A stretch of 9,061 nucleotides of DNA from an uncultured Eubacteriales bacterium (GTDB taxonomy: Bacteria > Bacillota > Clostridia > Christensenellales > Aristaeellaceae), in NCBI GenBank assembly GCA_900548145.1, contig URJB01000069.1:1-9061 (forward strand), read 5' to 3'. Position 1 is the stretch's first letter. Every line of letters begins with the position of its first letter. This document shows, in pieces, positions 1-6,500 of this stretch. A program made the translations under genes and the position numbers. The notes beneath the pieces were generated by a model that worked only from the letters and a program-made list of their open reading frames with translations, searched no databases and was not told where the DNA came from.

Positions 1-35
1 GCGCAGTCCGGGGTTAAGGGGTACTACCCCTTAGT
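1..35 (-). repeat. Stop-codon-embedded 3'-end repeat, left copy (truncated by window edge)
   Basis: Read on the minus strand, the element starts AC-TAA-GGGGTA and ends CCCCGGACTGCGC at base 1. The TAA at 33-31 is the stop codon of polA. Bases 15-33 form a near-perfect palindrome, TAAGGGGTA / TACCCCTTA with one central base. The same element, inverted in the window, follows the exonuclease gene at 8742-8775. The two copies differ by one substitution and one 1-nt indel over about 33 nt. There is no U-tract, so it is not a standard intrinsic terminator. The copy probably continues beyond base 1, as the right copy continues beyond the shared part. Its function is unknown; a dispersed 3'-end repeat is the simplest reading. 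Confidence 0.8.
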
Positions 36-2739
36 GGGCGGATTCCCAGTCTTTGCCTTGGGAGACCTGGGCGATGAGGGGGACGCGGAGAGTGACAATG
101 TTCTCCATGACCTCCTGAAGGAGGGCGGAGGCCCGGGGGGCTTCCTCGATGGGGCATTCGACGACCAGCTCGTCGTGTACCTGTAGGATCAGACGGGCCT
201 TGAGGCCTTCGGCTTCCAGACGGCGCTCCACCTGTACCATGGCCAGCTTGATGATGTCCGCCGCCGTGCCCTGCACGGGGGTGTTCATGGCGGCGCGCTC
301 ACCGAAATTGCGCACGTTGCGGTTGGTGGAGCTGAGCTCGAAAAGCTCCCGGCGGCGGTGGAACATCGTCTCTGCATAGCCCCGTTCGTAGCCCAGACGG
401 ACGCATTCGTCCATGAAGGCCCGCACCCCCGGATAACGCTCAAAATAGCGCTCGATGAAGCGGTTGGCCTCCGGGCGGGAAATGCCCGCGTTCCGGGCAA
501 GGCCGAAGCCACTGATGCCGTAGACGATGCCGAAGTTGGTGGCCTTCGCCGCCCGGCGCATTTCCGGCGTGACCGCATCCATGGAAACGCCGTGAATCTC
601 CGCCGCTGTGCGGGTGTGGATGTCCTGATTCTTGAGGAACGCGTCGCACATGGCCCCGTCGCCGCTCAGGTGCGCCAGTACCCGCAGCTCGATCTGGCTG
701 TAGTCCGCGTCCAATAGGATATTGCCCTCGCCCGCCACAAAGGCCCGGCGAATCTCCCGGCCCTCGTCGGTGCGGATGGGGATGTTCTGCAGGTTGGGCT
801 CCATGCTGGAAATACGGCCCGTGACTGTGGCGGTCTGGTCAAAGGTGGTGTGAACCCGGCCGTCCCGTCCCCGCAGCTTCCGCAGACCGTCCACGTAGGT
901 GGACTGCAGCTTGCTCAGCTTGCGGTAGCGCAGCAGGGGCTCGATGCAGGGGTGATAGGGCACCAGGTCCTCCAGCACCTCGGCGGCGGTGGAATAGGCC
1001 CCGTTCTTGTTCTTCTTCTGAGCGGGAAGACCCAGTTTGTCGAACAGCACCTCGCCCAGCTGCTTGGGGCTGTTCAGGTTGAAGTCCGGCACCTCCGTCA
1101 GCCGGTACACCGCCTGACGGCTTTCTTCGATCTCCCGGGTGAAAAGGTCGCTGAGCTGGTTCAGCGTGTCCAAGTCCACCAGAAACCCTTCGTCCTCCAT
1201 CTCAAATAAAACCCGGGTCAATGGCTGCTCCATGTCCCAGAGAAGGGCTTCCATGTCCCGCTGATGAAGCCGCTCCCGCTGGCGCAGGGCCATCGAATAG
1301 ACTTCCGCCGCAGAGGCGCTTTCCGGCAGGGAGACGGCCTCTCCGGCAAATTCCGCTTCCAGTGACGCGGCCAGTGTATAATCCTTCTGAGCCGTGTGCA
1401 GCAGATAGGCTCCCAGCATGGTGTCCTGACGGATGGCGGGTTGGGGCAGATGATAACGCTCCAGCAGATGGAACAGCTCCTTCGCCCCGTGGACGATCAG
1501 AGGAACGGCTTCCAGCACCGGACGAAGCTCCGTCAGAATGTGATCTTCGTACATGCCGCCGCCCATCAGGTCCCGCAGAAGGGGCATACGCCATAATTCC
1601 AGTGAGGGGGTCAGCAGGGTGACTTCCTCCGGCCCCAGATGGAGCACGGCAAATTCCGGCTTTTCCGCCGCCAGCGCTGTGGCGGCCTGACGCAGACTGT
1701 CCGGGTCGGTGAAGACCTTCTCCCCGGAAACGGCCTGAAGCCCCGGCAGCCCCGTCTCCTGCGCCATGGCCGTAGCGGGAGAGACTTTCCCGGTCTCCTT
1801 TTTGCCGCCGCCCGCCCGCTGCCCTGCGGCGGTGGTGCGGGGCTGAACGGCGGGAACAGTCTCGCCGCTCAAAAGACGTTCCACGCTTTTGGCGGTCTGG
1901 TTCAGTTCGTATTGCTGCAAAAGCGGGATGCCCTCGTTCATTTCCTGCCACGTGCAGCGGGCAAAGTCCGGCTGAATGGGCGCGTTGCGGCGGATGGTGC
2001 CCAAGTCACGGCTCAGCAGCGCCGACTCTCGGCTCGCCCGCAGCTTTTCGCCCAGCTTGCCCTTCACCTCGTCCGCGTGGGCCAGAACCTCGTCCAGACT
2101 GCCGTATTGGGAGATCAATTTCAGGGCGGTCTTTTCGCCGATGCCCGCGATGCCGGGAATGTTGTCGCTGCTGTCGCCCATCAGGCCCTTCATGTCCGGC
2201 ACCTGATCGGGCCGGTAGCCGTAGCGCTCCTTCACGCCCTCTGCGTCCAGCAGCAGGCTTTCCGAAATGCCCGTCTTGGTCAGGATAATGCGGGTATCCC
2301 CGCCGACCAGCTGCAGGCTGTCCCGGTCGCCGGTCAGCACATAGGCCGCGTAGCCCTGCTCGTTGGCCAGCCGCGCCGCCGTGCCCAGCAGGTCGTCGGC
2401 CTCGTAGCCCTCCATTTCAAAAGAGGCGATATGCATGGCCTTCAGCACCTCCCGCATCAGGGGCAGCTGGGGCCGCAGCTCCTCGGGCATGGGCTTGCGG
2501 GTGCCTTTGTAATCCGGGTACAGGGTGTGACGGAAGGTGGGCGCGTGAACGTCCAGCATCACGCACAGCGCATCGGGCCGGTAATCCCCCAGCGCCTTCA
2601 GGAGCATGCTGAAAAAGCCGTGCACCGCGTTGGTGTAGGTCCCGTCTTTAGTCACCATCAGGGGAAGGGCGTGAAAGGCCCGGAAGATCAGGCTGTAGCC
2701 GTCCACCAAAAGGACGGAGGGTTTGCGCGTTTCGCTCAT
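31..2739 (-). CDS. polA: DNA polymerase I (5'-3' exonuclease + inactive proofreading domain + polymerase)
   Basis: Family A polymerase, 902 aa, acting in Okazaki fragment processing and repair gap filling in the cytoplasm. Residues 1-290 are the FEN-type 5' nuclease: acidic residues D13, D63, E113, D115/D116, D138/D140, D189/D192, and a helix-hairpin-helix around 195-208. Residues 291-340 are a Gly/Ala/Lys-rich linker. Residues 341-500 resemble the 3'-5' exonuclease fold, but the Asp-x-Glu motif near 364-368 is absent and the second catalytic Asp is replaced (L422), so proofreading is probably lost, as in many Firmicutes. Residues 505-902 are the polymerase: motif A DYSQIELR with D679, motif B with R728, K732, F736 and Y740, and motif C HDE with D856 and E857. 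The reading frame stays open upstream to 3045. The ATG at 2739 was chosen because it has GGAGG at 2748-2744 just upstream and gives the normal family N-terminus (LLVDGYSLIFRAF). It is transcribed divergently from rarA. Its stop lies inside a repeat. Confidence 0.97.
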   Translation of the reverse strand: MSETRKPSVLLVDGYSLIFRAFHALPLMVTKDGTYTNAVHGFFSMLLKALGDYRPDALCVMLDVHAPTFRHTLYPDYKGTRKPMPEELRPQLPLMREVLKAMHIASFEMEGYEADDLLGTAARLANEQGYAAYVLTGDRDSLQLVGGDTRIILTKTGISESLLLDAEGVKERYGYRPDQVPDMKGLMGDSSDNIPGIAGIGEKTALKLISQYGSLDEVLAHADEVKGKLGEKLRASRESALLSRDLGTIRRNAPIQPDFARCTWQEMNEGIPLLQQYELNQTAKSVERLLSGETVPAVQPRTTAAGQRAGGGKKETGKVSPATAMAQETGLPGLQAVSGEKVFTDPDSLRQAATALAAEKPEFAVLHLGPEEVTLLTPSLELWRMPLLRDLMGGGMYEDHILTELRPVLEAVPLIVHGAKELFHLLERYHLPQPAIRQDTMLGAYLLHTAQKDYTLAASLEAEFAGEAVSLPESASAAEVYSMALRQRERLHQRDMEALLWDMEQPLTRVLFEMEDEGFLVDLDTLNQLSDLFTREIEESRQAVYRLTEVPDFNLNSPKQLGEVLFDKLGLPAQKKNKNGAYSTAAEVLEDLVPYHPCIEPLLRYRKLSKLQSTYVDGLRKLRGRDGRVHTTFDQTATVTGRISSMEPNLQNIPIRTDEGREIRRAFVAGEGNILLDADYSQIELRVLAHLSGDGAMCDAFLKNQDIHTRTAAEIHGVSMDAVTPEMRRAAKATNFGIVYGISGFGLARNAGISRPEANRFIERYFERYPGVRAFMDECVRLGYERGYAETMFHRRRELFELSSTNRNVRNFGERAAMNTPVQGTAADIIKLAMVQVERRLEAEGLKARLILQVHDELVVECPIEEAPRASALLQEVMENIVTLRVPLIAQVSQGKDWESAH

Positions 2740-2866
2740 GAGTCCTCCATTCAGCAGGGGGGAACGCTTCGGCCCCCGGCGGTCGATCGATGTAAGACAG
2801 GATTCCCTGCCGCAATCCAGACATGCCCGGCGAAAAAGCCCGCCCCGGGCGAGACCTTCCGCCATA
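2740..2866 (-). promoter_or_regulatory. Structured 5' leader of polA (inferred)
   Basis: If the promoter at 2873-2900 is used, polA has a leader of about 127 nt. Within it, short stems can be drawn by eye: 2825-2850 (GCCC/GGGC plus GGCG/CGCC with a 2-nt bulge and a loop containing a T-run), a GGATT/AATCC stem, and a GGGGG/CCCCC stem using 2757-2761 and 2773-2777, just upstream of the Shine-Dalgarno site at 2744-2748. No U-tract follows any stem, so attenuation is not shown. It matches no riboswitch I recognise. In such GC-rich DNA, small stems may be chance. Confidence 0.35.
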
Positions 2867-2872
2867 CGTCCT

Positions 2873-2900
2873 ATTATACCATAGTTTGCCGTCTTGTCAC
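2873..2900 (-). promoter_or_regulatory. polA promoter, extended -10 type
   Basis: On the minus strand the -10 box is a perfect TATAAT (2878-2873) preceded by TGG, an extended -10 motif. The -35 box is GTGACA (2900-2895), five of six matches to TTGACA, with a 16-bp spacer. The predicted start is near 2866. The -35 box ends exactly where a long inverted repeat begins (2900). Confidence 0.75.
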
Positions 2901-2953
2901 GCCGGGGAAGCGCAGGTGTTACAGCTTGGGGCACTTGCGCTTCTTTCCCGGCG
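2900..2953. repeat. Long imperfect inverted repeat between divergent promoters
   Basis: The left arm 2900-2918 pairs with the right arm 2932-2953. Seven outer pairs (CGCCGGG / CCCGGCG) are followed by a 3-nt bulge (TTT, 2944-2946), then twelve inner pairs (GAAGCGCAGGTG with CACTTGCGCTTC, one G-T). The loop is 13 nt (2919-2931). The arms start at the end of the polA -35 box and fully cover the rarA -35 box. The repeat lies upstream of both predicted transcription starts, so it should act as DNA, for example as an operator for a dimeric regulator, rather than as RNA. It does not match the LexA box GAACNNNNGTTC. Binding is inference. Confidence 0.7.
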
Positions 2954-2963
2954 AAACTATAAT
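2935..2963 (+). promoter_or_regulatory. rarA promoter
   Basis: A perfect TATAAT -10 box at 2958-2963 has TTGCGC at 2935-2940 as the -35 box, with an ideal 17-bp spacer. The predicted start is near 2970, giving a leader of about 38 nt. The -35 box is embedded in the right arm of the inverted repeat at 2900-2953, so a protein bound there could block polymerase. Confidence 0.75.
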
Positions 2964-3007
2964 AGACAGGTGACTGAATTTTTCGCGTTTTCACAGGAGG
3001 GAAGCCC

Positions 3008-4333
3008 ATGGAACAGCAGAACTTTTTTACCGCTCCCCAGCCCATGCAGCCGCTGGCGGCCCGGCTTCGGCCCCAGAGCTTAGAGGAATTCGTGGGGCAG
3101 CGCCACCTGCTGGCTCCGGGAAAGGTGCTTTGGCGGCTGATCGAGGGCGATCACGTTTCCTCCATGATTTTCTGGGGCCCGCCGGGCGTGGGCAAGACCA
3201 CGCTGGCCCGCATTATCGCCAACCGCACCAAGGCGAAGTTCATCGATTTTTCTGCCGTCACCAGCGGCATCAAGGAGATCCGCGAGGTGATGCAGAGCGC
3301 CGACCACAACGCCCTGTACGGCGAAAAGACCATCGTTTTTGTAGATGAAATCCACCGCTTCAACAAGGCCCAGCAGGACGCCTTTCTGCCCTTTGTGGAA
3401 AAGGGCAGCATCGTGCTGATCGGGGCCACCACGGAGAATCCCTCCTTCGAGGTCAACGGGGCGCTTCTGTCCCGGTGCAAGGTATTCGTCCTCCACGCCC
3501 TGACCACGGACGACCTGACCGGCCTGCTGGAACGGGCCCTGAAGGATCCCCGCGGCTTCGGCGGGCAGAAGGTGGTCATGGCCCCGGAGCTTCTCCGGGC
3601 CGTGGCGGAGTTTGCCAACGGCGACGCCCGTTCCGCCCTGTCCACGCTGGAAATGGTGGTGCTCAACGGCGATCTGGACGGGGACACCACCACCGTCACC
3701 GAAGAGGTGCTGGAGCAGTGCATCTCCAAAAAATCCCTTTTGTATGATAAGAAGGGCGAGGAGCATTACAATCTGATCTCCGCCCTGCACAAGTCCATGC
3801 GCAATTCCGACCCGGACGCGGCGGTGTACTGGCTGGCCCGCATGCTGGAAGCCGGGGAAGACCCGCTCTATATCGCCCGGCGGGTGGTGCGCTTCGCCAG
3901 CGAGGACGTGGGCCTGGCCGATCCCCGGGCGCTGGAGCTGTCGGTGGCGGCCTATCAGGCCTGCCATTTTCTGGGCGTGCCCGAGTGCAACGTCCACCTG
4001 ACGCAGGCCGTGACCTACCTGTCGCTGGCCCCCAAGTCCAACGCCATGGAGGTGGCCTACAACGAGGCCAGAAAGGACGCGGTGACGCAGCTGGCCGAGC
4101 CGGTGCCGCTGAACATCCGCAACGCGCCCACCCGGCTGATGCAGCAGCTGGACTACGGCAAGGGCTACAGGTACGCCCATGATTATAAGGACAAACTGAC
4201 CGCCATGCAGTGCCTGCCGGATTCATTGGTGGGCCGGGAATACTACCATCCCACGGAAGAAGGGCTGGAAGGCCGGTTCAAGACCCGGCTGGAGACCATC
4301 AAGGCGTGGAAAAAGGAACATGGGGGAAGGTGA
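3008..4333 (+). CDS. rarA: Replication-associated recombination protein A (AAA+ ATPase, RarA/MgsA)
   Basis: This is a 441-aa AAA+ ATPase of the RarA/MgsA/WRNIP1 family, related to clamp-loader subunits, which acts at stalled replication forks with single-stranded-DNA-binding protein. Visible motifs are Walker A GPPGVGKTT at 57-65 (K63), Walker B IVFVDE ending D113-E114, sensor 1 GATTEN (N144), a candidate arginine finger R156 in LLSRC, and sensor 2 in GDARSAL (R208). The C-terminal half carries the family block YD..GEEHYNLISALHKSMR (246-265) and DPDAAVYWLARML, followed by the helical tetramerisation/clamp-like region to 441. Length matches the family. The ATG at 3008 has AGGAGGG at 2995-3001, six bases upstream. 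It has its own promoter, is divergent from polA, and is followed after seven bases by a terminator, so it appears monocistronic. Confidence 0.97.
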   Translation: MEQQNFFTAPQPMQPLAARLRPQSLEEFVGQRHLLAPGKVLWRLIEGDHVSSMIFWGPPGVGKTTLARIIANRTKAKFIDFSAVTSGIKEIREVMQSADHNALYGEKTIVFVDEIHRFNKAQQDAFLPFVEKGSIVLIGATTENPSFEVNGALLSRCKVFVLHALTTDDLTGLLERALKDPRGFGGQKVVMAPELLRAVAEFANGDARSALSTLEMVVLNGDLDGDTTTVTEEVLEQCISKKSLLYDKKGEEHYNLISALHKSMRNSDPDAAVYWLARMLEAGEDPLYIARRVVRFASEDVGLADPRALELSVAAYQACHFLGVPECNVHLTQAVTYLSLAPKSNAMEVAYNEARKDAVTQLAEPVPLNIRNAPTRLMQQLDYGKGYRYAHDYKDKLTAMQCLPDSLVGREYYHPTEEGLEGRFKTRLETIKAWKKEHGGR

Positions 4334-4340
4334 AAGCGGA

Positions 4341-4375
4341 GGCTGCTCTTTTCAGGGCAGTCCTTTTTCATTTTT
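4341..4375 (+). terminator. Rho-independent terminator after rarA
   Basis: The stem GGCTGCTCT (4341-4349) pairs with AGGGCAGTC (4354-4362): nine pairs with two G-T wobbles and a TTTC loop. It is followed by CTTTTTCATTTTT, two T-runs. It begins seven bases after the rarA stop and ends before the next promoter, separating rarA from the downstream run. Confidence 0.85.
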
Positions 4376-4406
4376 GGGCGTTTTTGGGCCGATCTTTTCC
4401 GCCGGG

Positions 4407-4435
4407 TATGCAGAAAGCGGGAAATGTGTTATAAT
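4407..4435 (+). promoter_or_regulatory. Promoter of the five-gene run, extended -10 type
   Basis: TATAAT at 4430-4435 is directly preceded by TGT, an extended -10 motif. The candidate -35 box, TATGCA at 4407-4412, matches TTGACA at only three positions with a 17-bp spacer. A weak -35 is tolerated with an extended -10. The predicted start is near 4442, about 35 bases before the first gene. No other promoter of this quality is seen in the short gaps up to 8746. Confidence 0.7.
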
Positions 4436-4476
4436 GAAAATTGGCTGGTTCTGCCTGCGTACAGGGAGGGATGGGC

Positions 4477-4830
4477 GTGTTCTGCGGAATTCTGCGGTTT
4501 CTGGTGACGGCGGCGGCCGTGCCCCTGTGCGCTGAGCTGATGGACGGCGTGCGGGCGGTGGATATGAGCAACGCCATCGTGCTGGGGCTGCTGCTGGCAG
4601 TGGTCTACACAGTGCTTCGGCCCCTGTTGAGACTGCTGCTGAAGGTGGTCAACTTCTGCACGCTGGGGCTTTTGTACGTGGCGGTGGATGCGTGGCTGGT
4701 GTGGACAGCTGCCGCGCTGGTGGAAAACAGCGTTCAGTTTCAGAATTTCTGGTGGGCGGTGGCGATGGCGGCGGTGGTGAACGCCGCCCGAATGGTGATC
4801 GACGCGTTGAGCGGCGATGTACGCCGGTAA
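4477..4830 (+). CDS. Small integral membrane protein, phage-holin-like family (PF04020 type)
   Basis: A 117-aa hydrophobic protein with about four predicted membrane segments: roughly 2-20, 33-50, 58-82 and 90-110, with the last ending before a short charged tail (GDVRR). The pattern VLGLLLAVVYTVLRPLL...NFCTLGLLYVAVDAWLVW resembles the PF04020 'Phage_holin_4_2' family, where a short helix is followed by LG..N...RP and then LTLG. Despite the name, family members are widespread chromosomal proteins of unknown function, and nothing here suggests phage. GTG at 4477 was chosen because GGGAGGG (4464-4470) is well placed seven bases upstream. The ATG at 4471 abuts that site, and the TTG at 4441 lies at the transcription start. 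Its TAA overlaps the surE ribosome site (TAAGGAGG), so it is probably co-translated with surE. The family call is from memory of the pattern. Confidence 0.8.
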   Translation: MFCGILRFLVTAAAVPLCAELMDGVRAVDMSNAIVLGLLLAVVYTVLRPLLRLLLKVVNFCTLGLLYVAVDAWLVWTAAALVENSVQFQNFWWAVAMAAVVNAARMVIDALSGDVRR

Positions 4831-4841
4831 GGAGGAAAACA

Positions 4842-5606
4842 ATGCATTTTTTATTGGTCAATGACGACGGGATCGGCTCGGCAGGCATTATGGCCCTGAT
4901 GGAAGCGGCGCTGAAGCGGGGCCACCGGGTCAGCATGTGCGCCCCCAGCGGCCAGATGAGCGCCGCCAGCCATCGGATCACCCTTTCCGACCCGCTGTAT
5001 GTGAAGGATTACCCCCTGAACCGGGAAAACGCGCAGGGCTTCGCCATTACCGGCACTCCGGCGGACTGCGTCCGGCTGGCGTTCTTGGGCGGGCTGGTCA
5101 CGGAGCCGGTGGACGGCGTGATCTCCGGCGTGAACAACGGCTATAACGCCGGGCTGGCCGTCTATTACAGCGGCACCGTGGGCGCGGCCCGGGAGGCGGC
5201 GCTGCTGGGGCATCCGTCCATCGCGGCCTCCATTGACTACAAGGCCGACCCCGCCCATGTGCAGGACGCGGCAGAGCTGGTGCTGGAAGTGGCGGAGAAA
5301 TACTTCCGTGCGCCCAAAAACGGCTTCCGGGTGCTGAACATCAACGTGCCCGACCTGCCCCGCGCCCAGTGGAAGGCACCGGTGTATGCGCCCCTGTCCG
5401 ACGCGGGCATCCGGGACGGCTACGACCGCTGTTACGCCGACAGGCCCGGCACGTATTTCTGGCTTCAGGCGGGCTGTGAGATGGATCCCCCCGCCGAGGG
5501 CTGCGACGAATGGTACCTGAACCTGGGGCATCCTACCCTGACGCTGCTCAGCGGCATGGGCAGCGAACCTCAGGCGGATTTCGACCGGCTGGGTCTGCTG
5601 GGCTGA
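4842..5606 (+). CDS. surE: 5'/3'-nucleotidase SurE
   Basis: A 254-aa metal-dependent phosphatase of the SurE family, which dephosphorylates nucleoside 5'/3'-monophosphates in the cytoplasm and is linked to stationary-phase survival in other bacteria. The N-terminus LLVNDDGIGSAGI carries the metal ligands D8 and D9. S40 (QMSAASH) and N98 (SGVNNGYNAG) fill the other ligand positions. The YYSGTVGAAREAALLG block (108-123) and a NINVPDLP strand near 167-174 are also typical. The residue after S40 is Ala where the family usually has Gly (R-S-G-x-S). The ATG at 4842 was chosen for GGAGG at 4831-4835, six bases upstream, and for the exact family N-terminus; the open frame extends further upstream inside the preceding gene. 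It follows the membrane-protein gene by 11 nt and precedes the regulator by 27 nt. Confidence 0.95.
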   Translation: MHFLLVNDDGIGSAGIMALMEAALKRGHRVSMCAPSGQMSAASHRITLSDPLYVKDYPLNRENAQGFAITGTPADCVRLAFLGGLVTEPVDGVISGVNNGYNAGLAVYYSGTVGAAREAALLGHPSIAASIDYKADPAHVQDAAELVLEVAEKYFRAPKNGFRVLNINVPDLPRAQWKAPVYAPLSDAGIRDGYDRCYADRPGTYFWLQAGCEMDPPAEGCDEWYLNLGHPTLTLLSGMGSEPQADFDRLGLLG

Positions 5607-5633
5607 CCTGACCACGCAGAAGGAGAAGATCAA

Positions 5634-6500
5634 GTGCACGACCCACAGGAATGGATCACCCGGCTCAATATGAGCGGCAAGCCCCTGAGCAAGGGGCAGA
5701 AGCGCATTGCGGAGTATATTTCCTGCCACTATGAAAAGGCGGTGTCCATGACGGCCGTGATGCTGGGCAGGCAGTGCGGCGTCAGCGAAAGCACGGTGGT
5801 TCGCTTCGCCATGGCGCTGGGCTACGAGGGCTACCCGGAAATGCAGGAAAAGCTTCGCTCCATGGTTCGCCAGCGGCTCACCGCCGAGCAGCGGGTAGGC
5901 ATGATGGAGGAGACAGACCGCCGGGAGGTGGTCAGCACGGTGCTGAAAAACGACCTGCAAAACCTGCGCAAGACCATGGACGAGCTGCGCCCGCAGGATT
6001 TTGATATGGCGGTGGAATGCATTCTGGCCGCCCGGCGGCTGTATATCATGGGCCTGCGCTCCTCCGCGCCGCTGGCTATGTTCCTGTACCATTACCTGCA
6101 CCAGATCTTCGACGAGGTGGTGCTGGTGCAGAATCTGACCGGCGACGTGTTCGAGGAGATCGACCGCATCCAGAAGGGCGACGTGCTGTTCGGCATCAGC
6201 TTTCCCCGGTATTCCGCCCGGACGCTGGAATGTATGCGCTTCGCCCGGCAGCACGGGGCGCAGGTCATCGGCATGACTGACGGCGTGATGAGCCCCCTGC
6301 GGGAGGAATCGGATATCTGCCTGTGCGCTCACACGGATATGTCCGGCTTTGTGGACAGTCTGGCTGCCCCGCTTTCGCTGATCAACGCGCTGATCGTGTC
6401 TCTGGGCATGAGCCGCCGCACGGAGCTCAGCGAGCATTTCAAGCGTCTGGAGGGAATATGGAACGCGCACAGCGTCTATATCGACAAGCTGCATGAATAA
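5634..6500 (+). CDS. MurR/RpiR-family transcriptional regulator (HTH + SIS)
   Basis: A 288-aa regulator with the RpiR arrangement. Residues 1-80 form an HTH_6-type domain: KPLSKGQKRIAEYI, then the helix-turn-helix around 38-62 with GVSESTVVRFAMALGYEGYPEM. Residues about 125-256 form a SIS (sugar isomerase) domain that usually senses phosphosugars, with the strand RRLYIMGLRSSAPLA, then GDVLFGISFPRYSARTLE and VIGMTDGVMSPL. Family members control sugar, amino-sugar or sialic-acid catabolism, but no sugar gene lies in this window, so the ligand is unknown. The start is GTG at 5634 with AAGGAG at 5620-5625. Its last codons overlap the start of the flavoprotein gene (ATG inside GCATGAATAA), implying translational coupling and a possible regulatory link to that enzyme. 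Confidence 0.93.
   Translation: MHDPQEWITRLNMSGKPLSKGQKRIAEYISCHYEKAVSMTAVMLGRQCGVSESTVVRFAMALGYEGYPEMQEKLRSMVRQRLTAEQRVGMMEETDRREVVSTVLKNDLQNLRKTMDELRPQDFDMAVECILAARRLYIMGLRSSAPLAMFLYHYLHQIFDEVVLVQNLTGDVFEEIDRIQKGDVLFGISFPRYSARTLECMRFARQHGAQVIGMTDGVMSPLREESDICLCAHTDMSGFVDSLAAPLSLINALIVSLGMSRRTELSEHFKRLEGIWNAHSVYIDKLHE

Noticed and set aside
1639..2973. 444-aa open frame on the plus strand opposite polA
   Set aside because: It lies over the conserved polA exonuclease coding sequence, runs into the polA promoter, and has no recognisable motif or ribosome site.
2740..3045. Longer polA reading frame with 102 extra N-terminal residues
   Set aside because: It would start inside rarA and cross both promoters. 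The ATG at 2739 has a good ribosome site and the normal family N-terminus.
4441..4476. TTG or ATG starts upstream of the small membrane protein gene
   Set aside because: TTG 4441 coincides with the predicted transcription start, and ATG 4471 touches the GGGAGGG site. GTG 4477 has correct spacing.
4477..4830. Prophage holin
   Set aside because: The similarity is to a family named after phage holins but common on chromosomes. No lysin or other phage gene is nearby.
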